Part shown: positions 1 through 7,891 of the stretch, piece after piece
Layout of the letters: each line of letters opens with the position of its first letter
Numbering within the stretch: position 1 is the first letter of the stretch
Assembly (NCBI GenBank): GCA_007859745.1
Contig: SMLU01000001.1
Location: forward strand, 1,178,001-1,242,000
Reading direction: 5' to 3'
DNA: 64,000 nt
Source of the DNA: Phycisphaerae bacterium RAS1
GTDB taxonomy: Bacteria; Planctomycetota; Phycisphaerae; UBA1845; Fen-1342
Position numbers and translations under genes: made by a program
The notes under the pieces: model-generated
What the model was told of the DNA's origin: nothing
Database searches by the model: none
The model's input: the letters and a program-made list of their open reading frames with translations, nothing else

Positions 1-511
1 GTCCGGATTCCGTGATGAAGCTCCGTTCGCTGTCGAGGTAGCGCTTGAGGATTCCGCGAATAACGCGCGAGTGTGCGTCGACGCGGGAGAGCGATCGCGG
101 CTCGAGCAGCAGCAGCAGTCGGCGCGTCATGTTGGTGTTTGTGTCGTTTTCTCCGCCGATGCAGTGGATCAGCTCGTGACTGAACGTTTCCCGTCCAAAG
201 ACATTGGTTCGCCCAGGCGCGCTGAATTTCGCGTCCTTAAGCTTCAATCCAAACTGTTGCGCGGTCGCGTGATGTTCCGGATCGGCTTGCCCATCGACGA
301 GCAGCGTCCAATCCACATCACTTTGCGCCGTCCATTCCCGCCGCGCAAATGACCCGAATATCACGATGGACGTGTCAGGCGGCAGTAGCCCGCTCGTGAG
401 ATCCAGCAACTGCAGCTCAATCCTGTCGCTTTCCGCGCGCGCGCGATCGATGGCCGCGAAACGCTGGTCAAGTTGCTTTTCCAACATCTCGAACGGGAGT
501 TGAGCACTCAT
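1..511 (-). CDS. Nucleotidyltransferase-domain protein, 3' part cut by window edge
   Basis: This frame stays open from an ATG at 511 to the window edge, giving 170 visible residues of a longer protein. It carries the polymerase-beta-type nucleotidyltransferase signature: GSFARREW at about residues 53-60, then SDVDW about four residues later. In that fold the two aspartates bind the metal and the Gly-Ser pair contacts the nucleotide. The N-terminus (about 40 residues) is a predicted helix. The substrate cannot be read from the sequence: the family includes toxin/antitoxin (MNT) enzymes, antibiotic adenylyltransferases and GlnD-like domains. The C-terminal half is missing, so subfamily assignment is not possible. 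No partner gene is visible on this side. Confidence 0.75.
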   Translation of the reverse strand, partial: MSAQLPFEMLEKQLDQRFAAIDRARAESDRIELQLLDLTSGLLPPDTSIVIFGSFARREWTAQSDVDWTLLVDGQADPEHHATAQQFGLKLKDAKFSAPGRTNVFGRETFSHELIHCIGGENDTNTNMTRRLLLLLEPRSLSRVDAHSRVIRGILKRYLDSERSFITESG

Positions 512-649
512 GCCCGGCACGCTCCGATCACGATCGAACATTATGCGGCCTGGACGCCGCCACGCAACATAGGTTTGCGCGGAGAACGCAGGCGCGCCGC
601 CCGTCACGGCCGGCGAGCCTAAGGCAATGCGTTGCGTTCGGAGATTGCA

Positions 650-2245
650 TCAGCTCGGCGTCCTCCTCTGGTCATGCATACGGGGAACCGCGTTTCGCCT
701 CGTGCCTCTCGCCGCCGCCAGCAACCGCGTGCTCCCCCGCAGCAGCTCCAGCGCCGCCCGAATATCCTCGCCAAACTGCCGGTCGCGCTCCGCGTGCGCG
801 ATCTTCTGGCGAACAATCGCCAGCGCCGCCCGCGGGCCGACGCCCGGCTTCAGCGGCGCGCGATAGTCCAGCGCCTGCGCCGCGCACATCATCTCAATCG
901 CCAGCACCGTCTCGACCCGGTCGAGAATCTCGTAGCACTTCAGCGCGGACGTCGCCCCCATGCTCACGTGATCTTCCTGCCCCAGCGACGTGGGGATCGA
1001 ATCCACGCTCGCCGGCGTCGAGAGCACCTTGCACTCGTTCAGCAGCGCCGCCGCCGTGTATTGCGGCAGCATGAACCCGCTGTTCAGCCCGGTGTCTTTC
1101 ATCAGCAGGATCGGCAGTCCGTCCACGCCGGACAGCAGCAGATAGACGCGCCGCTCCGCGATGTTCGCCAGCTCGGTGAGCGCGATCGCCAGGTAATCCA
1201 GCACCAGCGCCAGCGGCTCGCCGTGGAAATTCCCGCCGCTGATGGCGTCGACGCCGTCGGGCGTACTCGGGTCATCGCCGAAGAGAATCGGATTGTCGGT
1301 GACGCTGTTGATCTCGCGCGTCACAACCTCGCAGAAGTGCGTCAGCGCGTCGCGGATCGCGCCGTGCACCTGCGGCGCGCAGCGCAGCGAATACGGGTCC
1401 TGCACGCGGTCGCAATGCACGTGCGACTCGCGAATCTCGCTCTCCTGCATCAGCCGGCGGATGTTCGCCGCCACCGTCTGCGCCCCCGGATGCGGCCGGA
1501 CCGCGTGCAGCCGCGCGTCGGCGTGGCGGACCGTGCCCTGAAGTCCGTCGAGCGACATGCAGCAGATCAGGTCGGCCAGGTCCACCAGACGCCGGGCCCG
1601 CACGGCAATATTCGCCGCGTACGCCGACATGAACTGCGTGCCGTTGATGAGCGCGATGCCTTCCTTGGCGGCCAGACGAAGCGGCGAGACTCGCCCGGCG
1701 GCGACCAGCTCGTCCGTCCGCACGGGCAGCGCGCCAGATTCGCCAAGGGTCATCTCCCCGCGCCCCAGCAGCGGCAGGCACATGTGCGCCAACGGCGCCA
1801 GGTCGCCGCTGGCTCCGAGCGATCCGCGCGTCGGAACCACCGGCAGCGCATCCTCGGTCAGCCAGTTCGCAAACGTCTGCACCAGCTCCGGCCGCACGCC
1901 GCTGTGGCCCGCCAGAAGCTGGTGCGTCTTGAACAGCAGCATCCAGCGGACGATCTCGCGCGGCGTCGGCGGACCGACGCCCACGGCGTGCGAGACGATC
2001 AGATTCTCCTGAAGCTCGTCGAGCTGGTCGGGCGAGATTCGCTTGCTTTTCAAGTGGCCAAAGCCCGTGTTGATGCCATACACGGCCTCGCCGCGCGACA
2101 CCAGCCGGTCGACCCACTCGCGCCCGCGGGCGACGCGCTGCAGGCCGGCCGGGCTGAGCGTGACGCGCAGCGGACGGCCGAGGGCGCGATCGAGCAGCTC
2201 GAGGTCCAGCGGCGCCACGCCCAGTTCCAGATCCAGCGGCTTCAC
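650..2245 (-). CDS. hutH: Histidine ammonia-lyase
   Basis: The enzyme deaminates L-histidine to urocanate, the first step of histidine degradation, in the cytoplasm. At 531 residues it is the usual family length. The MIO cofactor triad A145-S146-G147 lies in GSLGASGDLAPLAH, and the conserved active-site loop YGINTGFG begins at residue 56. The motif GQEDHVSMG keeps the glutamate that holds the imidazole in histidine-specific members, which argues against a phenylalanine or tyrosine lyase. The start is a GTG at 2245 whose last two bases form part of the TGA stop of the upstream gene (GTGA overlap), so the two are translationally coupled. No hutU, hutI or hutG lies nearby, so the rest of the pathway must be elsewhere or absent. 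Confidence 0.95.
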   Translation of the reverse strand: MKPLDLELGVAPLDLELLDRALGRPLRVTLSPAGLQRVARGREWVDRLVSRGEAVYGINTGFGHLKSKRISPDQLDELQENLIVSHAVGVGPPTPREIVRWMLLFKTHQLLAGHSGVRPELVQTFANWLTEDALPVVPTRGSLGASGDLAPLAHMCLPLLGRGEMTLGESGALPVRTDELVAAGRVSPLRLAAKEGIALINGTQFMSAYAANIAVRARRLVDLADLICCMSLDGLQGTVRHADARLHAVRPHPGAQTVAANIRRLMQESEIRESHVHCDRVQDPYSLRCAPQVHGAIRDALTHFCEVVTREINSVTDNPILFGDDPSTPDGVDAISGGNFHGEPLALVLDYLAIALTELANIAERRVYLLLSGVDGLPILLMKDTGLNSGFMLPQYTAAALLNECKVLSTPASVDSIPTSLGQEDHVSMGATSALKCYEILDRVETVLAIEMMCAAQALDYRAPLKPGVGPRAALAIVRQKIAHAERDRQFGEDIRAALELLRGSTRLLAAARGTRRNAVPRMHDQRRTPS

Positions 2246-4977
2246 GGCTGCGGCTGCTCCTTTGCTCGGTCGAGGCGCGACACGGCCTGTTCGATGAAGA
2301 GGTCCAGCGACTGCTGCCCGGTTTCTCGCACGGCGGCGTCGAGCTGAAGACGCAGGCTGGCGCGCGACTCGAGCCGGTAATATTCCTCGGGCAGAATCTC
2401 ATTCACCATGTCGAGCGGCTCGATTTGCCCGTCCACGACGCGCAGGCGGAAAACCTGGCCGCCGGCCTGCGGCAGCCTGGCGAAATAGACCCACCGCGGG
2501 TCGCGCCGTTCGTAGGGCGCGGATTCCGGGATCACGGGCGCCAGCGGCGCGTCGCCGGGCAGGCTGAGGCGCTGCAGCGTCGCCGCGTCAAGATCGAGCT
2601 TCAGCAGGCCCACGTCGCTGAACAGGAGAATCGCGCGAGCGGCGCCCGCATCGTCGACGGGGCGAATCCCGTGCGGAAAGAACCTCAGGGCGCCGCCGAC
2701 CGCAGCTCCGTCGAGCCGCTGAGCGACCCAGCCGGTCGAAAACGTGCGATCGGCCGCAGCGTCGATCAGAAGTTGCGGCCCGCCGCGAATCCCGACGTGG
2801 AGAACGGCGTCCGCGCCGGGCACCGGCGCAATCACCGCCAGCTCGCGAAGGTCGGGGTCGCCTACGTACTCGATGCCCGAGCGGAGATCGGCCCGCCGGA
2901 ATTCGCCGTTTTCTCCGCTCTCCTGCGGCGCGGCGGCCAGCGCGGCGGCCAGTTCTCCGAAGTGCGGCGCGACCAGCCGGTCGAACGAGCCGATCATCCC
3001 GTCGCGTAGATTAAGCCGAACGGAGTCCGCAGCGTCGCGGCAGACTTCCAGCACGCGATGCCGGTCGTAGAGCCAGACGCGCCCGCTGCGCGGGTCGCGC
3101 CCGATCCACGGCCAGTTCACCGGCCCGGGCATCCAGGTCGCCGGGACGTCGCGGAGCGGCGTGACGTCGCCGCGGACGGCGCTGAAGCGGACCAGCCGGC
3201 GCTCGCGGGTCAGCACCAGCCATTCGTCGTCGCCCGTGCCGATCGGCACGGCCAGGCGCGGCGAGCGCAGCGGCGGGTGGTTCTCCGCGCCCGGCGGCGG
3301 CTGCGAAATGAAACGCGCCGTTGATTGCAGCACGGCGGTCCCGACGTTGTCGGGTTGCGTCGCGAGCAGTTCTGCCGCCGACGCGGCCTGGTCGGCGCGC
3401 AACTGCTGCAGCGACGCCGCCACCGCCAGCCAGTAGGCGCGCTGCTCGCGATCGGGAATTCGAGCCAGCCGCTCAATCGCCGAATCGATGAGGGTGTGGT
3501 CGGGCGCGTCGGACAGATATTCAAGCAGGAGCAAGGCGCTGGCGGTCGGCTGCGATTCATCATCCGGGAGATTCGGGAGGATGGCGGCCAGGTCGCGGCG
3601 AACGACCTCCTGATTCCCGCGATTCAGTGAGAAGATCATCCAGTGCGCGTAGCGCGAGAGCACCTCATTCTCACGGCGGTTGATGGCCCGCAGCGTGTCG
3701 AGCACGCGCGGGTCCTGCGGCGCCTGGTAAAGAAAGAACGCAATCCCCGCCGCCACGTCCGGACGGCGCGTGATGAAGCGCTGGTCCGCCCGCGTGGGCG
3801 GATGTTCGAGCACGTCGCGTGCCGCGGGGTAGGAGCGCTCCAGCGCGGCGTTCAGATCTCCGGCCAGAAACGCCGGCCACGCGTCGAGCTGCACGCGCAT
3901 CCACTTCCAGCCGAGAATCTCGCTGCGCGGCTCGATCAGCCGGATGCACTCGGATTGCAGGTCGAGCTCACTCAGCATCCAACTGGTCACCGCCAGGAAG
4001 TTGCCGGCGACGCGCCCGAGCTGATCGGCGCGGGCGCCGTCCGCCTCGTAGCGGCTCCAGAGCTCAATCGCGCCGCACGCGGCTTCGATGTAGCGACGCG
4101 CGGGGACCAGCACGCGCTGCAGCGGCAGGTCAGGGTCCTGGCTGTCGAGCGCTTCGAGCGCGCCGGGCAGGCTGAGCATCAGCCGCTCGAGCGCCAACGG
4201 CGCCGTAAGCGGACCGGCCAGCGTCAGTCCGGAGCGGTTGTACCAGGTCAGCCGGCCGTCGGGCGGGCGCAACTCTTCGACCCGCGACTCCAGCAGCGCG
4301 CGCGCCTGCGCGCCGTCGCCGGCGGTCTGGGCGATGATCGCGCGCAGCAGCGGGGAAAACTCGTTCTCCGGCGTGGGCGGCAGCGACTGCATTCGCTCGT
4401 AGGCCTGCTCGGCGAAACCGTCGGCGTAGAGACGGACGATTTCGGCGATCAGCGGGCCGCGCGGGGCGCGGAAGTCGCAGACGCGCGGCAGGTCGTCGAC
4501 TGTGATCGGTCCGACGTCGCGCGGGCCGTCGCGCCCGCGAACCCGGAGCATGGCCCCGAACTCGCCGTCGCCGACCCGCTGAATGTAGGCCACCGCGCGG
4601 CGCACGCGCCGCCCGTTCACATGCGTGATGAGTTCGCCGGGCCGCACCCCGGCGCCCTCGTCGGCGCGGACGATCAGCGCCGCCTGGGACGGGGGAGCGA
4701 GATTATCGAGAATGAAGCGGACGCGGTAGCGAACCTCGGGGTCCGTAATGTCCGCAAGCCGCTCGCTGAGTGGGGCCGAAATGTCGGGTCCCAGGGCGAT
4801 CAGGCGGCGAGTGGCGTCCTCGCGTTGTGCAAATTCATCATCTCCCAGGTGGGTCAGGAGATCGTCAAGGTCGGCCGGGGCGGTGGCCGCCGGCTGGGAG
4901 GATGGGGCCTGTCCGCTCGCGGCCGTGGCGAGCATTAAGAGCGCGATCACGACGATCCACGGCGCCCGCTGCATCAT
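2242..4977 (-). CDS. Exported HEAT-like/PDZ protein of unknown function
   Basis: This is a 911-residue protein. I chose the ATG at 4977 because it begins a good signal peptide: basic start, hydrophobic core WIVVIALLMLATAASG, then a Q/A/P/S-rich segment. After cleavage comes a helical block of the planctomycete HEAT type (LGDDEFAQREDATRRL) at about residues 40-90. Next is a PDZ-like segment (GVRPGELITHVNGRRV) at about 105-145. The remaining 750 residues look like repeated helical and then beta-propeller-like strands, with no catalytic motif I recognise. It overlaps the GTG of hutH, so it is co-translated with it. A scaffold or substrate-binding role in the cell envelope is possible, but that is inference. 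Confidence 0.7.
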   Translation of the reverse strand: MMQRAPWIVVIALLMLATAASGQAPSSQPAATAPADLDDLLTHLGDDEFAQREDATRRLIALGPDISAPLSERLADITDPEVRYRVRFILDNLAPPSQAALIVRADEGAGVRPGELITHVNGRRVRRAVAYIQRVGDGEFGAMLRVRGRDGPRDVGPITVDDLPRVCDFRAPRGPLIAEIVRLYADGFAEQAYERMQSLPPTPENEFSPLLRAIIAQTAGDGAQARALLESRVEELRPPDGRLTWYNRSGLTLAGPLTAPLALERLMLSLPGALEALDSQDPDLPLQRVLVPARRYIEAACGAIELWSRYEADGARADQLGRVAGNFLAVTSWMLSELDLQSECIRLIEPRSEILGWKWMRVQLDAWPAFLAGDLNAALERSYPAARDVLEHPPTRADQRFITRRPDVAAGIAFFLYQAPQDPRVLDTLRAINRRENEVLSRYAHWMIFSLNRGNQEVVRRDLAAILPNLPDDESQPTASALLLLEYLSDAPDHTLIDSAIERLARIPDREQRAYWLAVAASLQQLRADQAASAAELLATQPDNVGTAVLQSTARFISQPPPGAENHPPLRSPRLAVPIGTGDDEWLVLTRERRLVRFSAVRGDVTPLRDVPATWMPGPVNWPWIGRDPRSGRVWLYDRHRVLEVCRDAADSVRLNLRDGMIGSFDRLVAPHFGELAAALAAAPQESGENGEFRRADLRSGIEYVGDPDLRELAVIAPVPGADAVLHVGIRGGPQLLIDAAADRTFSTGWVAQRLDGAAVGGALRFFPHGIRPVDDAGAARAILLFSDVGLLKLDLDAATLQRLSLPGDAPLAPVIPESAPYERRDPRWVYFARLPQAGGQVFRLRVVDGQIEPLDMVNEILPEEYYRLESRASLRLQLDAAVRETGQQSLDLFIEQAVSRLDRAKEQPQP

Positions 4978-5030
4978 CGACGGAACTATATCAGAACCGG
5001 CCCCCCCAACGCGAAGGCGACGCGGTCTGC

Positions 5031-5903
5031 TCAAAACTGAAACGCGTCGTCGCCCAGGCCGGCGTTCAGACTGACCTGCGTGAAGAGGTAACTGCCCAGC
5101 AGGTTGCGGCCCTCGTGGTCGGAGTACGAGTAGATCGCCACCGGCAAAAGCCACTCGCGGTCAAGGTGCATGACCATCTTCGCATCAGGATAAACGCCGC
5201 CCTCGCCCTGGTAAGGCAGGTAACGCACCAGCACGTGCGTTTCGCGGCCGTCAATCTGGCTCGCGCCTTCGTAGCGGAAATCCAACTCATTTCGCTGCGT
5301 CGCGGCCGCGTTCACGCGATCCAGAATATCAAACGTGGCCAGAAAGCCGCACTCATCAATCGTGCGGCGGCTGGCCCTGCGGGCCCGCTCGCCGCGGATG
5401 GGGATCATCACGTCCGCGACGAACAGCCGAACGATCGCGCCGGCCGGTTCAACCCGGGCCAGCTTGTTGCCGTCCGAGTCGATGTTTCGGCCGTCGTCGA
5501 CGAACAACGCCCGCTTCACCTGGTCTGCGTTTTGCTGCCAGATCATGTAGACGCTGCGCGGCGTCGAGCGATAGCGCACTTCGACGGTCTGGAGCGGCGT
5601 GAGCGCGCCGTCGATCCATTCCTGCTTCAGCAGCACGCAGCGGTAGTCGCGCACCTGCTGCTCATATCGCTCCCGTCCGGCGCGCACCAGCTCGGTCGGG
5701 TCGAGCGCGGCAGTCGCGATCTCCGGCACGGCCATCGTCACGGGGGTCGCGGGCGGCGGCGGGATCGCGGCGAGCGCCGCCGAGCCCGATGGGGCGCCGC
5801 CCGTCCGAAGCCCGACGTGGCTCAGCACGAGCCAGAGTGCGGCCGGGGCGGCCAGAAGGAAGATCGCGGAAGCGTACAGGGCGCCACGGCGGGAAGACGA
5901 CAC
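5031..5903 (-). CDS. DUF1571 family protein
   Basis: This protein of about 290 residues has an N-terminal membrane anchor (GALYASAIFLLAAPAALWLV) followed by an outside domain. The body matches the DUF1571 family, common in Planctomycetota: YEQQVRDYRCVLLKQEW, the YRSTPRSVYMIWQ strand, and a C-terminal half with HLDREWLLPVAIYSY. The overall beta pattern resembles LolA/LolB-type lipid-binding folds, so a periplasmic lipid or lipoprotein-binding role is plausible but unproven. I prefer the GTG at 5903 because GGAG lies nine bases upstream; a TTG at 5912 directly abuts that GGAG. The gap to the following HEAT/PDZ gene is 53 bp, so the two are probably in one operon. Confidence 0.8.
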   Translation of the reverse strand: MSSSRRGALYASAIFLLAAPAALWLVLSHVGLRTGGAPSGSAALAAIPPPPATPVTMAVPEIATAALDPTELVRAGRERYEQQVRDYRCVLLKQEWIDGALTPLQTVEVRYRSTPRSVYMIWQQNADQVKRALFVDDGRNIDSDGNKLARVEPAGAIVRLFVADVMIPIRGERARRASRRTIDECGFLATFDILDRVNAAATQRNELDFRYEGASQIDGRETHVLVRYLPYQGEGGVYPDAKMVMHLDREWLLPVAIYSYSDHEGRNLLGSYLFTQVSLNAGLGDDAFQF

Positions 5904-6059
5904 TGCGGGCAACTCCGGGGGGCGGGAAAAAGTCGCGCGCCAGGCGCCTACGACTTGGATACTACATCGAGCGAGCGAGACTCCACGCTGAAGTCTACCA
6001 ACCTAAACCGCGCCGGTTGCGGGATTTCCCGACATTCAATTATACGCCCGGCGGGGTGG

Positions 6060-6932
6060 TCAACCAGTACCGGGACTCGCTCCTGCCGGAATTCCGATTG
6101 CCCATTCCCGCAGAAGGCGATCGAACCGCTCCGCATCGGCGTCGAATTCCGGCGTGTGACCAGAATCTGTAAACTCAGTAACGTCAGGTGTTTGTGTGCA
6201 TGTGCGGCGTAGCCAGGCTGCGGTTTCCTGAGTCCGGATAATCGGATCCGATTTCGAAAAAAGGGCCGTGACGTGCTGCGAGATCGGGCCGTCGCCGCCG
6301 CGCCAGAGTCGGCGATCGAGCAACCGCGACTGGTAGAGGAACCGGGCGGTCACGCGTTGCAGTTTCAGAGTGTCACGGCTGATAAAATCGTGACCGGCCG
6401 GGTTCCTCGTGAAAAGCGCCGGGTCGTTCAGCGGAATCTCGAATTCCCGGTCGGGCGCGGTGAAGAGCGAGACTGCGATGGCGAACTTCGCAAACGTCGG
6501 GAGGTCGACGCGCGGGAAAACGCCGGGAGAGATCAACAGGAGTCTTCCGGCAGCGCGCGGGTTCCGGGCGGCGTAGGAACAGGCCAGCTTGCCGCCCCAA
6601 CTGACACCGACAATCTCCCGCGGAGCGCGCGTATGGGAGTCGATCCAGGCGAGTTGCTCCGCGACGTCATCCAGCCAGCGCTGCCGATTCGGAACGTCGC
6701 CACGGGCGGCGTCGTTGCGTCCGCTCCCGCGGCGATCGGGCAGCAACACGGTGCAACCGCACGACGCCAGCACCGAAGCAGACCACTCGAACCAACCGCC
6801 ATGAGACTGGATGCCGTGCAGGTAGAGAATCGCGGCTCGCGGCGACGGCGCCGGCCAGTAGCGGGCGAAAACGCGGTAGCCGTCGGACATTTCGAGCGTG
6901 AGCGGCTGCGGGGGGATGAGTGGGGGGCGCAT
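6060..6932 (-). CDS. Alpha/beta hydrolase (monoacylglycerol lipase-like)
   Basis: The 290-residue protein is a complete single-domain alpha/beta hydrolase of the serine-aminopeptidase/monoglyceride-lipase group. The oxyanion region is YLHGIQSHGGWF, the nucleophile elbow is GVSWGG (Ser), and the likely charge-relay histidine is in TDSGHTPEF near the C-terminus. The acid is probably the Asp in SKSDPII. No signal peptide is visible, so it should act in the cytoplasm. The physiological ester substrate cannot be deduced. It is followed after 127 bp by the DUF1571 gene on the same strand, and the upstream ACT-domain gene is only 46 bp away, so all may share a transcript. Confidence 0.85.
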   Translation of the reverse strand: MRPPLIPPQPLTLEMSDGYRVFARYWPAPSPRAAILYLHGIQSHGGWFEWSASVLASCGCTVLLPDRRGSGRNDAARGDVPNRQRWLDDVAEQLAWIDSHTRAPREIVGVSWGGKLACSYAARNPRAAGRLLLISPGVFPRVDLPTFAKFAIAVSLFTAPDREFEIPLNDPALFTRNPAGHDFISRDTLKLQRVTARFLYQSRLLDRRLWRGGDGPISQHVTALFSKSDPIIRTQETAAWLRRTCTQTPDVTEFTDSGHTPEFDADAERFDRLLREWAIGIPAGASPGTG

Positions 6933-6978
6933 GGTGCTTTGGTGGGGGAGCGTGACCTTCGCACCGCTCCGTCTGCCG

Positions 6979-7446
6979 TTACAACTCGTCCTGCGAGAGC
7001 ACGCGCAGCCGCTTTGCCCGCAGAACTCCCACCGCCTGCACGAGGTTATCGACCTGAATCGCCAGGCACGGGCCGTGCCATTCGCCCGCGGCCCAGACCG
7101 GATAGAGATAGTTGATGTTCACTTCACCGGCGATGAGCGCGGCGGCGACGCTGGCGATGCCGCGCTGTCCCGGCGGCAGCTCGGCGACGAGAATTTCGCT
7201 TTCACTCACGGCGAAGCCGGCGTCGGTGAACATCCGCCGCGCCAATTCAGGCTGGTCCACGAGCAGTCGGACGATGGCGCAGTCGACCGTCCCCTCGACG
7301 CACAAGCCGAGAATGCTGATGCTCTCCGCCTCGAGCACCCGCACCAGCCGCAGCAGTTGCCCCAGCCGGTTTTCCAGAAAGACGGAAAGCTGGTGGCAGC
7401 CCGGGTATTCGGCGCCTTCGGCGGTTTCAAGCGGCTCAATGCTCAT
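6979..7446 (-). CDS. Tandem ACT-domain protein
   Basis: A 155-residue protein made of two ACT-like halves. The first has HQLSVFLENRLGQLLRLVRVL with the usual Gly at the strand-helix turn. The second has GIASVAAALIAGEVNINYLYP. ACT domains bind amino acids and control enzymes or act as stand-alone sensors; proteins of this size and arrangement are often named acetolactate synthase or amino-acid binding ACT proteins. The start is the ATG at 7446. Reading further upstream (to 7962) would translate a palindromic repeat and gives no conserved residues, so I rejected it. No biosynthetic partner lies next to it, so the ligand is unknown. Confidence 0.8.
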   Translation of the reverse strand: MSIEPLETAEGAEYPGCHQLSVFLENRLGQLLRLVRVLEAESISILGLCVEGTVDCAIVRLLVDQPELARRMFTDAGFAVSESEILVAELPPGQRGIASVAAALIAGEVNINYLYPVWAAGEWHGPCLAIQVDNLVQAVGVLRAKRLRVLSQDEL

Positions 7447-7590
7447 GCCTGACACACCGTTCCCGCCGGATGTTGCCGTCGAACTGAAACAACCCGCGTC
7501 GCCGAGCCGAATCGTTGCGGAGAGGTAGGGTATCTCGATGCAACGGACGTGTACAGTGCAAAAAATTCCGGTGAAGCCTGCTCTGGCTGG

Positions 7591-7712
7591 TCCGAACCCG
7601 CCGCGCCAAGCGGCGAAGGTGACGTCCGAGTGCGATCGCGGCGGCGCGTCGTAGATTGACGCCGAGCGCCGCGCGCACCTCAACCCGCCGCTCGGCGCGG
7701 CGGGTTCGGAAA
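7591..7712. repeat. REP-like inverted pair, copy A1
   Basis: Two hairpin half-sites face each other. The left one (7591-7616) reads TCCGAACCCGCCGCGCC then AAGCGGCGA. The right one (7684-7710) is its inverted form CCGCCGCTCGGCGCGGCGGG ending in TTCGGA. About 70 bp of unrelated sequence separates them. The same paired design occurs at 14221, 40228 and 49679, and as a single half at 30570. It fills most of the gene-free stretch 7447-7891, in which I see nothing else apart from the upstream end of the ACT gene and the Shine-Dalgarno site of the next gene. Confidence 0.85.
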
Positions 7713-7891
7713 GAAAAGCGCCCGCCCGGTACATGGGCACACCCGTACCGACGCCCGGCCCGAATTGACATCGGTGCAGGCCGGCGGGACACTTTGCATG
7801 CGGCCCCCGCCGGTGAATCCACGCTTCGGCGGCGGCGCTCGCGCGGGCGTGCAGCGCCGACGGACGTGTCGCGATTTCCTCGGAGTATGCC

